A stretch of 17,164 bases of DNA, from positions 1 through 17,164 of the forward strand of contig USSR01000062.1 in assembly GCA_900557355.1 (NCBI GenBank), read 5' to 3'. This document shows positions 1 to 9,600 of the stretch, piece after piece. The DNA is from an uncultured Bacteroides sp. GTDB lineage: Bacteria; Bacteroidota; Bacteroidia; Bacteroidales; Bacteroidaceae. The position numbers were made by a program, and so were the translations under genes. Positions within the stretch are counted from its first letter, which is position 1, and the number at the start of each line of letters is the position of its first letter. Below the pieces are notes generated by a model, which was not told where the DNA came from, did no database searches, and saw only the letters and a list, made by a program, of their open reading frames with translations.

Positions 1-63
1 GCTCCAATCTTTTTTTAATGTTTTTATTTGATATTCAGAAATATTACTCTATTTTTGTAGAGC

Positions 64-93
64 TTTGTGAAATTCTATTGCAGATATCTTTTG
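64..93 (+). promoter_or_regulatory. Possible Bacteroidales promoter for the HU gene
   Basis: A TATCTTTT-G stretch at 85-93 is one base off the Bacteroidales -7 box TAnnTTTG. A TTTG at 64-67 could be the -33 element, although the 17-base spacing is shorter than the usual 19-21. The predicted transcript would start about 25 bases before the HU start codon. The leader is almost pure A/T with no Shine-Dalgarno sequence, as is usual in this group. Confidence 0.4.
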
Positions 94-124
94 TGTAACA
101 TATTAATTATTAAATTTTAAATTT

Positions 125-397
125 ATGAACAAGTCAGAACTTATCAGCGCTATGGCAGCAGAATCCGGTTTGACAAAAGCGGATTCTAAGAAAGCATTGG
201 AGGCTTTCATGGCATCAATCACAAAAGCTCTAAAGGCTGGTGATAAAGTATCATTGGTTGGTTTCGGTACGTTTGCTGTATCTGAAAGAGCGGCGCGTCT
301 GGGCATTAATCCTTCTACCAAGCAGAGCATTACGATTCCTGCAAAGAAAGTTGCTAAGTTTAAACCTGGTATGGAGTTGACTTTGGCTATCGGATAA
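125..397 (+). CDS. HU-family histone-like DNA-binding protein
   Basis: This is a 90-residue protein of typical HU length. It binds and bends DNA as a dimer and helps compact the nucleoid. The sequence shows the N-terminal helices starting MNKSELI, the GFGTF turn at residues 46-50, the DNA-binding arm around R55-P63 with the conserved N62-P63 tip, and the closing helix with F79 and P81-G82. Basic residues are concentrated in the arm. The ATG at 125 follows an A/T-only leader. The gene stands alone, with its own terminator 25 bases downstream and a separate promoter for the next gene. It is a canonical HU/HupB type, not the longer HU-like proteins found on Bacteroides mobile elements. I give no gene symbol because Bacteroides genomes carry several HU paralogues. 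Confidence 0.95.
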   Translation: MNKSELISAMAAESGLTKADSKKALEAFMASITKALKAGDKVSLVGFGTFAVSERAARLGINPSTKQSITIPAKKVAKFKPGMELTLAIG

Positions 398-421
398 AGA
401 CGGCTACGAATAAAGAATAGG

Positions 422-450
422 AAAGGAGATGCACGAGCACCTCCTTTTTT
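422..450 (+). terminator. Rho-independent terminator after the HU gene
   Basis: The stem AAAGGAG (422-428) pairs with CTCCTTT (441-447). After one mismatch, TGC/GCA extends it and closes a 4-base ACGA loop. A run of T (445-450) follows. It lies 25 bases after the HU stop. Confidence 0.85.
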
Positions 451-491
451 ATTATCCCTACAAACGGAGTACTTAATTCGCCAAAATATAA

Positions 492-499
492 TATCTTTG
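492..499 (+). promoter_or_regulatory. argS promoter, -7 box TATCTTTG
   Basis: There is an exact match to TAnnTTTG. Transcription would start near 505, giving a leader of about 18 bases. No clear TTTG -33 element is seen at the expected spacing. Confidence 0.6.
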
Positions 500-522
500 C
501 ACCCGGAAAATACTTTTAAATC

Positions 523-2340
523 ATGAATATAGAAGATAAACTGGTAATGTCCGTAATCAATGGACTGAAAGCGCTGTACGGACAGGATGTGCCTGCCGCA
601 CAGGTACAATTGCAAAAAACCAAGAAAGAATTTGAGGGACACCTCACGCTGGTAGTTTTTCCTTTCCTGCGCATGTCAAAGAAGGGACCGGAGCAGACAG
701 CACAAGAGATCGGTGAATATCTGAAAGCTAATGAACCTTCCGTTGCTGCGTTCAATGTCATCAAAGGTTTCCTGAACCTGACCATTGCTTCTTCTGCTTG
801 GATTGAGTTACTGAACGGCATTCATGCCGATAAACAATATGGTATTGCTGCTGCCACGGATCACTCTCCGTTGGTTATGATAGAATATTCTTCACCCAAT
901 ACCAACAAACCGCTTCACTTGGGTCACGTACGCAATAACCTTTTGGGTAATGCCTTGGCCAACATCGTTATGGCGAACGGCAACAAAGTGGTAAAGACGA
1001 ATATTGTGAACGACCGCGGTATTCATATCTGTAAATCCATGTTGGCATGGTCCAAATATGGAAATGGTGAAACTCCTGAATCATCCGGTAAAAAAGGCGA
1101 TCACTTGGTGGGTGACTATTATGTAGCTTTTGATAAACACTATAAAGCCGAGGTAAAAGAACTGATGGCTAAATTCCAGGCTGAAGGTGCGACGGAAGAA
1201 GAAGCTAAAGCAAAAGCAGAAGCTGCCTCTCCTTTGATGAACGAAGCCCGTGAAATGCTGGTAAAATGGGAAGCCGGTGATCCGGAAGTACGTGCACTTT
1301 GGACAAAAATGAATAATTGGGTGTACGAAGGTTTTGATGAAACTTATCGTAAGATGGGTGTGGGCTTTGACAAAATATATTATGAGTCAAATACCTATCT
1401 TGAAGGTAAAGAGAAAGTTATGGAAGGTCTTGAAAAAGGTTTCTTCTATAAGAAAGAGGACGGCTCTGTATGGGCTGACCTTACTCCGGAAGGCTTGGAT
1501 CACAAATTGTTGCTCCGTGCCGATGGAACTTCAGTTTATATGACCCAAGATATCGGTACAGCTAAATTACGTTTTGCAGATTATCCTATTGACAAAATGA
1601 TTTATGTAGTAGGTAATGAACAGAACTACCATTTCCAGGTGCTTTCTATCTTGCTTGATAAACTCGGTTTCGAATGGGGAAAGGGGCTTGTGCATTTTTC
1701 TTATGGTATGGTCGAGTTGCCTGAGGGTAAGATGAAGAGTCGTGAAGGTACAGTAGTAGATGCCGATGACTTGATTGAGGAAATGGTGAACACTGCTAAG
1801 GAAACTTCAAATGAACTGGGAAAACTGGATGGTTTGACTCAGGAAGAGGCTGATAATATTGCCCGAATTGTAGGATTGGGTGCTTTGAAATACTTTATTC
1901 TCAAAGTGGATGCCCGCAAGAATATGACGTTCAATCCAAAAGAGTCAATTGACTTTAATGGGAATACAGGACCGTTCATTCAATATACGTATGCGCGTAT
2001 TCAATCTGTACTGCGTAAGGCGGCTGAAGCCGGCATCGTAATTCCGGCTGAAATTCCTGTAGGCATCGAGTTGAGTGAGAAAGAGGAAGGACTTATCCAA
2101 ATGGTGGCTGATTTCGCAGCTATTGTGAAGCAGGCAGGCTCAGATTACAGTCCGTCTATCATTGCCAACTATACTTATGATCTGGTGAAAGAATACAATC
2201 AGTTCTACCACGATTTCAGTATTCTGCGCGAAGAGGATGAAGCAGTGAAAGTATTCCGCCTTGCTTTGTCGGAGAATGTAGCTAAAGTAGTTCGCCTAGG
2301 CATGGGATTGCTGGGTATCGAAGTACCGGACAGAATGTAA
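523..2340 (+). CDS. argS: Arginyl-tRNA synthetase
   Basis: This cytoplasmic class I aminoacyl-tRNA synthetase joins arginine to tRNA-Arg using ATP. Its 605 residues are close to the family norm. The N-terminal ~110 residues form the additional (Add-1/Arg_S_N) tRNA-binding domain. The HIGH signature is HLGH at residues 132-135, preceded by the typical SSPNTNKPLHLG run. The KMSKS-equivalent is KMKSREG starting at residue 403. The C-terminal anticodon-binding DALR domain includes IQYTYARIQS and ends in the usual ...GLLGIEVPDRM. The ATG at 523 lies just behind an exact -7 promoter box, and a strong terminator follows 17 bases after the stop, so the gene is monocistronic. No damage is seen. Confidence 0.97.
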   Translation: MNIEDKLVMSVINGLKALYGQDVPAAQVQLQKTKKEFEGHLTLVVFPFLRMSKKGPEQTAQEIGEYLKANEPSVAAFNVIKGFLNLTIASSAWIELLNGIHADKQYGIAAATDHSPLVMIEYSSPNTNKPLHLGHVRNNLLGNALANIVMANGNKVVKTNIVNDRGIHICKSMLAWSKYGNGETPESSGKKGDHLVGDYYVAFDKHYKAEVKELMAKFQAEGATEEEAKAKAEAASPLMNEAREMLVKWEAGDPEVRALWTKMNNWVYEGFDETYRKMGVGFDKIYYESNTYLEGKEKVMEGLEKGFFYKKEDGSVWADLTPEGLDHKLLLRADGTSVYMTQDIGTAKLRFADYPIDKMIYVVGNEQNYHFQVLSILLDKLGFEWGKGLVHFSYGMVELPEGKMKSREGTVVDADDLIEEMVNTAKETSNELGKLDGLTQEEADNIARIVGLGALKYFILKVDARKNMTFNPKESIDFNGNTGPFIQYTYARIQSVLRKAAEAGIVIPAEIPVGIELSEKEEGLIQMVADFAAIVKQAGSDYSPSIIANYTYDLVKEYNQFYHDFSILREEDEAVKVFRLALSENVAKVVRLGMGLLGIEVPDRM

Positions 2341-2356
2341 TTACAGATAATATTAT

Positions 2357-2403
2357 AAAACATCAGCCCCGGAATGAGAGAATCATTCCGGGGCTGATGT
2401 TTT
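2357..2403. terminator. Bidirectional terminator between convergent argS and topA
   Basis: This is a perfect 21-bp stem: 2357-2377 pairs with 2383-2403 around the 5-base loop GAGAA. The arms begin AAAA and end TTTT, so both strands carry a U tract, and the core is GC-rich (CAGCCCCGGAATGA). It is placed to end argS (+) and topA (-). Confidence 0.92.
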
Positions 2404-2416
2404 ATGATGAATCGCT

Positions 2417-4774
2417 TTATGCTTTCTTCTTGGCATATTTTCCACGTTTCGGTTTTGCTGGAGCTGATGCAGCTTTTTCACTTTGCAGTTTGACGATTTC
2501 CAGGCAGGCATCCAAACTTAAATCTTCCGGAACGATATCCTTTGGAATCTTATAATTGTTGCCTTTATAAGCGATATAAGGGCCATATCTTCCGTTCATA
2601 ATTTCCAATTCCGGTTCTTCTTCGAATTTTTTAAGATGCTTCTTGGCTTCCGCTTCTGCTTTTTCCTTGATCAGTTCCAGAGCCTCTTCCAATTCTATTT
2701 CCATAGGATCTGCTCCTTTGGGGAGTGAAGTATAGGTGCCATTATAATAGATGTATGGCCCGAAACGTCCGGCATTGACCATGACAGTTTTACCTTCATG
2801 TTCTCCAAGGGTACGTGGCAATTTGAACAGTTCCATAGCCTCTTCCAGGGTAATAGTCTCGATAGACATACCTTTCTTCAGAGGAGAAAAACGAGGTTTC
2901 TCTTCATCTTCCGCAGTTCCTATCTGTACTACCGGACCGAAACGTCCAATCTTGACTGAAACAGGTTTGCCGCTGACAGGATCGTCTCCCAATAAGCGTT
3001 CTCCGGTCTTATGTGCATTCTTGGCTGCGAGGGTACTTTCTACAGATGGATGGAACGTTTTATAGAACGTCTTCATGATAGTCGTCCATTTTGTATCGCC
3101 TTCTGCTATCTCGTCGAATTGTTTTTCTACGCTTGCCGTGAAGTTGTAGTCCATGATGCTGGGGAAGTATTGCATCAGAAAGTCGGTTACAACTGTACCG
3201 GTATCTGTAGGTAACAGTTTGGCTTTCTCAGCCCCGGTAATCTCAGTGCGTGTATCATCTGCAATCTTATCTTCTTTCAAGGTAATCACATTGTATAAAC
3301 GCTCTTCGCCGGTCTTATCCCCCTTCTCTACATACTCACGCTGCTGTACAGTAGAAATAGTAGGTGCATAAGTTGAAGGACGACCGATACCCAACTCTTC
3401 CAGTTTGCGTACCAGGCTTGCTTCAGTATAACGGGGTGGATGTTGCGTGAAACGTTCCGTAGCAGTTATATTCTGGTACTGTAGTTTCTGTCCCTTCTTC
3501 AAAGGAGGTAACAGACGGCTTTCATCTTCCTGCTCCACATCATCATCATAAGATTCTCTGTATACACGCAGGAAACCGTCGAATTTTACCACTTCTCCGG
3601 TCGCATTGAATGTATCAGATGCATTGCTGATGCTGATGGTTGCTGTTGTCTTTTCCAGTTCGGCATCTGCCATCTGGGAAGCTATAGTGCGTTTCCAGAT
3701 CAGGTCATACAATTTCTTCTCCTGTGCACTACCTTCTATTTGCGCCTGTTCCATATATGTAGGACGGATAGCCTCGTGTGCTTCCTGTGCCCCTTTAGTC
3801 TTGGTGCTGAAGTGACGTGGATGCACATATTTGTCCCCCATCATGTTGGCGATGGCTTCTTTACTGCCGTTGATTGCGTATTCCGATAAGTTTACCGAGT
3901 CGGTACGCATATAAGTGATACGTCCGGATTCATACAGTCTCTGAGCCACCATCATGGTTTGAGCAACTGTGAAACCAAGCTTACGTGCAGCTTCCTGTTG
4001 CAGGGTAGAAGTGGTGAACGGTGCGGCCGGACTTTTCTTTACCGGGCGGGTTGTAATGTCTTCAATGGTAAACATTGCTGCCTGGCAATGTTCCAATAGT
4101 TTCTGAGCTTCTGCTTTAGTCTTGAGGCGACGTGCAAGTTCTGCTTTCATCTCCACAAGTTTGCCGTCCGTGTCGGGAACCAGGAAAATGGCAGTGACCT
4201 TATAAGATGCTTCACTTTGAAAAGCATGTATTTCACGTTCGCGCTCTACGATGAGACGTACGGCTACTGATTGTACACGTCCGGCAGAAAGTGCAGGCTT
4301 TACTTTCTTCCACAGTACGGGCGATAATTCAAAACCCACGATACGGTCGAGGATGCGGCGAGCCTGTTGCGCATTGACAAGATTGATGTCAATGTTTCGA
4401 GGCTGCTCAATAGCCTTTAATATAGCGGTTTTGGTAATTTCATGGAATACGATGCGTTTGGTATGTTCCGGATTGAGTTTCAATACCTCATACAAGTGCC
4501 ACGCGATGGCTTCTCCCTCGCGGTCCTCATCGGAAGCCAACCATACGGTATCTGCTTCTTTCGCTTCAGATTTCAGTGTCTTTACCAGCGTTTTTTTATC
4601 TTCCGGGATTTCATAGTCCGGTTCAAAGTTCTTTTCAACGTCAATACTGAATTCTTTTTTCTTCAAATCGCGTATATGACCATAGCTGGAAAGAACCTTA
4701 TAATCTTTTCCCAGGAACTTCTCAATTGTTTTTGCTTTTGCCGGTGACTCGACAATGACAAGGTTTTTTGGCAT
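2417..4774 (-). CDS. topA: DNA topoisomerase I (type IA)
   Basis: This enzyme relaxes negative supercoils by transient single-strand cleavage with a 5'-phosphotyrosine link. The reading frame is open further upstream (to 4819), but I place the start at ATG 4774, giving 785 residues. MPKNLVIVESPAKA is the typical N-terminus, and a -7 promoter box at 4817-4824 would put the transcript start inside the longer frame. The Toprim domain opens the protein, with the acidic SDEDREGEA motif near residue 82. The catalytic tyrosine is Y288 in GRITYMRTDS. The C-terminal third carries three GR(F/Y)GP repeats (GRFGPVVQIG, GRFGPYIYYNG, GRYGPYIAYKG) of the topoisomerase C-terminal repeat type. It has no four-cysteine zinc fingers of the E. 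coli kind and ends in a lysine-rich tail. Confidence 0.96.
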   Translation of the reverse strand: MPKNLVIVESPAKAKTIEKFLGKDYKVLSSYGHIRDLKKKEFSIDVEKNFEPDYEIPEDKKTLVKTLKSEAKEADTVWLASDEDREGEAIAWHLYEVLKLNPEHTKRIVFHEITKTAILKAIEQPRNIDINLVNAQQARRILDRIVGFELSPVLWKKVKPALSAGRVQSVAVRLIVEREREIHAFQSEASYKVTAIFLVPDTDGKLVEMKAELARRLKTKAEAQKLLEHCQAAMFTIEDITTRPVKKSPAAPFTTSTLQQEAARKLGFTVAQTMMVAQRLYESGRITYMRTDSVNLSEYAINGSKEAIANMMGDKYVHPRHFSTKTKGAQEAHEAIRPTYMEQAQIEGSAQEKKLYDLIWKRTIASQMADAELEKTTATISISNASDTFNATGEVVKFDGFLRVYRESYDDDVEQEDESRLLPPLKKGQKLQYQNITATERFTQHPPRYTEASLVRKLEELGIGRPSTYAPTISTVQQREYVEKGDKTGEERLYNVITLKEDKIADDTRTEITGAEKAKLLPTDTGTVVTDFLMQYFPSIMDYNFTASVEKQFDEIAEGDTKWTTIMKTFYKTFHPSVESTLAAKNAHKTGERLLGDDPVSGKPVSVKIGRFGPVVQIGTAEDEEKPRFSPLKKGMSIETITLEEAMELFKLPRTLGEHEGKTVMVNAGRFGPYIYYNGTYTSLPKGADPMEIELEEALELIKEKAEAEAKKHLKKFEEEPELEIMNGRYGPYIAYKGNNYKIPKDIVPEDLSLDACLEIVKLQSEKAASAPAKPKRGKYAKKKA

Positions 4775-4816
4775 AAATTTCTGTTTTATAGTGACTCCTG
4801 TCACTGAATTCGCCCG

Positions 4817-4824
4817 CAAAAGTA
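4817..4824 (-). promoter_or_regulatory. topA promoter, -7 box TACTTTTG
   Basis: On the minus strand there is an exact TAnnTTTG match. It gives a leader of about 37 bases to the ATG at 4774 and argues against the longer reading frame. No convincing -33 element is seen. Confidence 0.55.
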
Positions 4825-4908
4825 GAAAAAAACAATTGTTTCCACCTTATAATATGTGGAGAATATATTCTTTTTTAGTAAAAATGACTTTTTTTGCCTC
4901 GTTGCTTG

Positions 4909-6564
4909 TTAAAAACGGAAACTCACACCACCCACGAAATTGATACCTTCTGTAGGATATCCCCAATAATATTGATAGTCTTTGTTCAATAAATTGTTTA
5001 CACGAGCGTAAATAGAGATACCTTTGAAAACTTCGTAGCTACCACCAAGGTAAAGATTACCAACGGGATCTACCCGCTCGTTTTCTATTTTCTCACGAGT
5101 GATGTGCTGGTATCCGAGGCTGATCAGGACTGAGGAGATCGGTCGGATATCTGCGTGAATGTTTGCTTCGAAAAAAGGCATATAGGCAAGTAGCCAATCT
5201 CCGTTATCCTCTTCTACCTTTGCAACTTTCCAGTCACGGTAAACACCTGAGGCGGAAAAAGAGAGAATGTCTTTATAGCTGTAGCTGACCTCGGCACCTG
5301 CATAGATGTTATGCATGTTTCTTTGGAACAGTTGGAGGTACGATTGGTTGTCGGTATCTACGATATAGCTTGAAACTCCGGCAGAGGCAAGGTTGTTCTT
5401 TAAATCCTGGTATCCACCATAGAGGTTGAACCATAAGCCTGTTACAGGACTGGTCTTGAATCCGAGTGCGGCATTCAGTTGCTCGTAAGTGGCATCCAGC
5501 TGTATTTCACTCTGTCCGTAAGGCGAAACGGTTTCCAGCCTGCGGAAGTCATTGGTTCGGCGTCCGCCTGTGGCTTGGGCATAAAGAATGTAACTGTCAG
5601 AGAAAATATATTGGGCAGTGACGTCCGGTGATACCCGGAACTTCTTACCAAATCCGAAAGCAAAATCCACATGGGCACCGAGTCGGATTTTCCAGTCATC
5701 ATTCTGATACAAGTAGTAAGGATTGAGTTCTACAGATGTATAATCATCAAAAAGATTGTTCTTATAAAATACATTGTCCATTGCCAGGTCTACTCCTACA
5801 GATTGCTCTTCGGAGATAGAACCCACTGCACCTGCTTTGGTCCGTACCATTGCTTCCTGTCCATCTTTCTGAGACAGGTCATACTGGCGTTCATAGAACA
5901 TCAGGTTCGTTTCGGCATGAAACTGAAAAGGCAAGTCTTCACTTGTCGACTTGACTCCGAAATGCACATCGCCCGACAGGAATTTCTGTTTGTTGTTTAT
6001 ACTATAGGGTATAAAGTTGAAATTGCTCAGACCGAAGTTGCCGGCTACATTTAAGTCCACTTTCCGGAAAGCATGTACATAGTCCATGCCAACGTGTGTA
6101 CGGTAGTAACGTGCATCCCATTTCTCCGCAAAACCGGGTACTTTTAGTTTGCCGTCCATGCCGTTCATGTGGAAGTTCAGATTTAGCTTATCGCTATTGG
6201 GAAGGATAAATAAGTAATTGGCGCGTGCGTCCAGGTTCCCATAATTCCCATATCCTAGGCGCGCGTATCCGCGTTGTGCTTTGTCTTGGCTTTCTGTTCC
6301 GGTATAAGCCTGCATGGTACTTGCGGGGATATTTCCTTCCGGTACCAACGTTGCATCATATTCCACTGCTTTTTTGCTGGCAGTTGGCGGTGCCACTTGT
6401 GGCAATACATTTACCTTGGAAGCATCCATGATGTCCGGATTATATTCTTGTTCTACCACGACCGTGCGGCTCAGGGTAGTGTCTTTAGCTTGCGTTTGGG
6501 CCTGTGCCCAGTTCGGGAAGGCTATTAGTGCCAATGCTCCGAATATATATTGAGATTTCTTCAT
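4909..6564 (-). CDS. Outer-membrane beta-barrel, TonB-receptor-like, without a plug domain
   Basis: The 551-residue protein opens with a signal peptide (about MKKSQYIFGALALIAFPNWAQA, cut before Q). A periplasmic segment of about 70 residues follows, containing VVVEQEYNPDIMDASKVNVLP and a proline-rich stretch. The rest is alternating aromatic beta-strands, and the protein ends in phenylalanine (GGVSFRF), the outer-membrane barrel signature. The last ~35 residues (NNLLNKDYQYYWGYP) match the C-terminal strands of TonB-dependent receptors. At 551 residues it is shorter than a true receptor and I see no plug domain, so transport is doubtful. It lies 41 bases after the TPR gene and is probably co-transcribed with it. 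The substrate is unknown. The VVVE-YNP-MDA-KVNVLP segment looks like a family hallmark from memory of similar Bacteroidetes proteins, not from a search. Confidence 0.8.
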   Translation of the reverse strand: MKKSQYIFGALALIAFPNWAQAQTQAKDTTLSRTVVVEQEYNPDIMDASKVNVLPQVAPPTASKKAVEYDATLVPEGNIPASTMQAYTGTESQDKAQRGYARLGYGNYGNLDARANYLFILPNSDKLNLNFHMNGMDGKLKVPGFAEKWDARYYRTHVGMDYVHAFRKVDLNVAGNFGLSNFNFIPYSINNKQKFLSGDVHFGVKSTSEDLPFQFHAETNLMFYERQYDLSQKDGQEAMVRTKAGAVGSISEEQSVGVDLAMDNVFYKNNLFDDYTSVELNPYYLYQNDDWKIRLGAHVDFAFGFGKKFRVSPDVTAQYIFSDSYILYAQATGGRRTNDFRRLETVSPYGQSEIQLDATYEQLNAALGFKTSPVTGLWFNLYGGYQDLKNNLASAGVSSYIVDTDNQSYLQLFQRNMHNIYAGAEVSYSYKDILSFSASGVYRDWKVAKVEEDNGDWLLAYMPFFEANIHADIRPISSVLISLGYQHITREKIENERVDPVGNLYLGGSYEVFKGISIYARVNNLLNKDYQYYWGYPTEGINFVGGVSFRF

Positions 6565-6571
6565 ATCGCTA

Positions 6572-6601
6572 TTCTACTTTACTACTTACTACTTTACTAC
6601 T
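6572..6601. repeat. Two tandem 15-bp repeats in the TPR/barrel spacer
   Basis: TTCTACTTTACTACT (6572-6586) is followed directly by TACTACTTTACTACT (6587-6601), one mismatch apart. The pair fills most of the 41-base gap between the TPR stop and the barrel start, so it lies in the barrel gene's translation-initiation leader. Confidence 0.8.
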
Positions 6602-6605
6602 CTTC

Positions 6606-9600
6606 TTATTTCAGTTTTTCCAGTCTTTCATTGATCATCTGTTCAATGTCATCGTCAGCATGGTAATTCTGCTGCAGGCTCAATAAGTATTGGCGTGCAT
6701 CCAGTTTCTTATCCATGGCTACATATACATCAGACAGCAAAATAAAGCTGCGTGCCAGCCAGTAAGCGTGTGGTGTACTTTGTTCGATGAAGTTAAGTAT
6801 TTCTTTCTCGGCGGCAGCATACTCATGGGCTTTATACAGTTGCAGGGCAACCAAGTATTTAGCTTCGGCTCCATAGAGAGTGCGTGTATCTTTAGCCAAT
6901 GCCTGAAGATCGTTCATCGCTTTTTTGTCGGCCTGTTGGTTCAAGTATGCTTTAGCGCGGAAATACAGGGCTTCGTTGCGCAGTTCCGGTGTCAGCTTAG
7001 CCTCGGCAAGCATGTCTGTAGCAGCAGCGATTGTTTCTACATCATCCTGCATCATGGCTGCACTGCGTAGCATACCGGTTGCTGCAAGCTGGCGACGTTC
7101 GGTGGTGGTCGCTTTTGCCTTCAACTGCTTGTAGTCGGTAAGTGCCTGGTCGAAATGTTTACGGTTGAATAGTATTTCAGCCCGTGCGATAAGTGCTTCC
7201 TGTGAGTAGGGAGTGTCCGGATATTCCAACAGCTTACCGGCGTGTTCCAGTACTGCTTCTTCATCTTTCTGCTCTTTGCCGATGACACACAAGTAATAGT
7301 GCGCATTCAGGCTGAATGCACCGTTGGGATAACTTTGCAGATAGCGTATAAAGCTTGCCTTTGCTGGTGCAATGTCTCCTTTCATGTATACCTTTTCAGC
7401 AGCGATGTAAGTCAGTGAGTCCTGTTCGCTGGCGTCGAAACGAATTTCCCCCGGTACTTTAGCCGCCAGCTCGGCAAATTCATCTACACGGTTGGCATCC
7501 ACATAAATGGATTTCAAGTCTCGCATGGCAAGACGTGCTTCCTCGCTACCCGGATATTGTGTTACAACATGTTTGTATGCTTCTATCGCACGATCATAAT
7601 CATCGTTCTGATAGTACAGCAAGCCAATTTCAGCGGCAGCTTTCCGGCTGACCGGGCTTTCCGGATATTTATCCAGTAACTCTTTGAAGGCTGCGATGGC
7701 CTGGCGGCTGTTGTTGGTCTGTACATACGAACGTCCTTTTTCATAAAGGGCATTATTGGCGTAAGGAGAATTCGGATATTTGCCGGACAGACGGTTGAGT
7801 AATGCCACTTTGCCGTCATAATCCTTTTGTAGGCCGGCTACTAAAGCCAACTGATAGAATGAGTAGTCTCCTGCGGGAGTTCCCATATTCTCAGCTTTAT
7901 TATAGTATTGTTTGGCTTCATCAAAACGGCGAACATGTAGGTGGCAGTCGCCTATACGGTTATAGGCGTCGGCAAGTGCGGTGGCATTTTCTCCTTTTTC
8001 CAGTTGTGTAAACTTCAGGAAGCGGTTTTGTGCAAGCGTATAATCCTTTTCGTGGAAAGCAATATAAGCCAGATTATAATATGCCAATGCATAAGTCTCC
8101 GTATTCCTGTCCGGAGTCAGGTTCAGATATTCGTTAAAGTTACGGGCAGCTTCCTGCATCCGGTTCAGTCGATAATAAGATTCACCTCTCCAATAGATGG
8201 CATCCGCTTTGGTTTGCAAGTTGTATTGCCCCAAAGCGATAGACTGGTTGAAATAACCGATAGCTTCCTGGAATTGTGTATTTGCAAAAGACTGGGTGCC
8301 GAGGTGGAACAGGATTTTCTGTTTAGCCTCCAGAATGGCAGCACCCGGATGGGTGATACGTTCGATGGATTTCAGAGCAGCTTCATAACTGCGGGTATTC
8401 ATATACACCTCTACCAGATAACTGCTGACTTTATCCACATACTGGGAATTGGGGAATTCATTGAGGAACTTTTCGAAAACGGTGACAGATTCACCGAAAG
8501 CGGAATAAGAAGTTTCGTGAATACAGAGGGCATAGTTGTATGCGGCCTGCTCCTTGATCTGCATGTTTGCATTAGAGGCGGAAGCCTGTTCAAATGCCAT
8601 ACGCGCTTTGTTCTTGTCTCCCATTTGCAGGTACGACAAGCCCATGTGCAGATAGGCATTTGGTGAAAGCGCATCATTCCCTGTAACTACTTCCCCGAGG
8701 GTATTGGCTGCTTTGGTATACACACCGGAGTGATAATATGAAAGTCCCAGCATGTACAGCGCATCCCGGCGGGGAGCTTCCTCTTTGTTGTTTGCCAGAT
8801 ACTTTTCAAATGCTCCCATTGCTTCGTGGTATTTTCCGAAGTGATAGTCCGCATCACCCAGAACACGATACATTTCTGCGGTATATTCATTGTTGGGGTA
8901 GGCAGACAAGTAATTCTGTGCGACGATTTCCGCCTTATCATAATTCTTCTTTATCAGATAAATTTCTGCTATATAATAAGGCACCAATGCTTTATACTTT
9001 TCATTATCCTGCAAGGACAGGAAGCCAGTCAGGGCGTCATCGTAGCGCTGTTGGGTATAGCGGATGTATGAAAGGTAATAAGTGCAATCCGCAACATATT
9101 TCTTGCTGGTGCTACGAAGCGTCTCGAACCAGATGGCGGCTTCTTTCACATTTCCTGTTTTCAGGTAGCAGGTGGCGAGGCGATAGGTCATGTCATCCCG
9201 TTCTTCATTTCCAAGCAGGTCGAGGCGGGAAGCATTGAACATAGCCATAGCCGCATCATAGTTTCCTTCGAAGAAGTATACGGAAGCCATGAGTGCATAA
9301 ATGCGATTAGCGTATGGAGTATCGGGGTACTCATCCAGATATGCACGCAATTTATCTATACTTTTCGTATCTTTCAGTTCATAAGCGGCGCATACCAGCA
9401 TATATTCAGCCTCCATCCGTTCGCCTTCGGCAGGCAATGGTTTGCCTTCAGCGTCTACCTGGCGCACAAAGGCCTGGAGTGGCGGGATGGCGGCGGGGCA
9501 AGCTTTTTGTTGGAACAATGATTGTCCTTCCTGATAAAGTCGTTGGGGGGAAGTGATTTTCTCGCTGGTCTGTGCTGTAGCGAGCAGGGGTGCACAGCAG

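Noticed and set aside
103..642. 179-codon minus-strand frame across HU and the argS start
   Set aside because: It crosses the HU gene, its terminator and the argS promoter and has no protein-like features.
4775..4819. Upstream extension of topA by 15 residues
   Set aside because: The -7 promoter box overlaps its start, and the family N-terminus begins at the ATG at 4774.
4858..4908. Terminator after the barrel gene
   Set aside because: Only A/T-rich short pairings are present (such as AAAAA-GTCA-TTTTT); no stable stem is seen, so readthrough towards topA cannot be excluded.
7941..8666. 241-codon open frame on the plus strand
   Set aside because: It is antisense to the TPR gene; long shadow frames are expected opposite such repeats.
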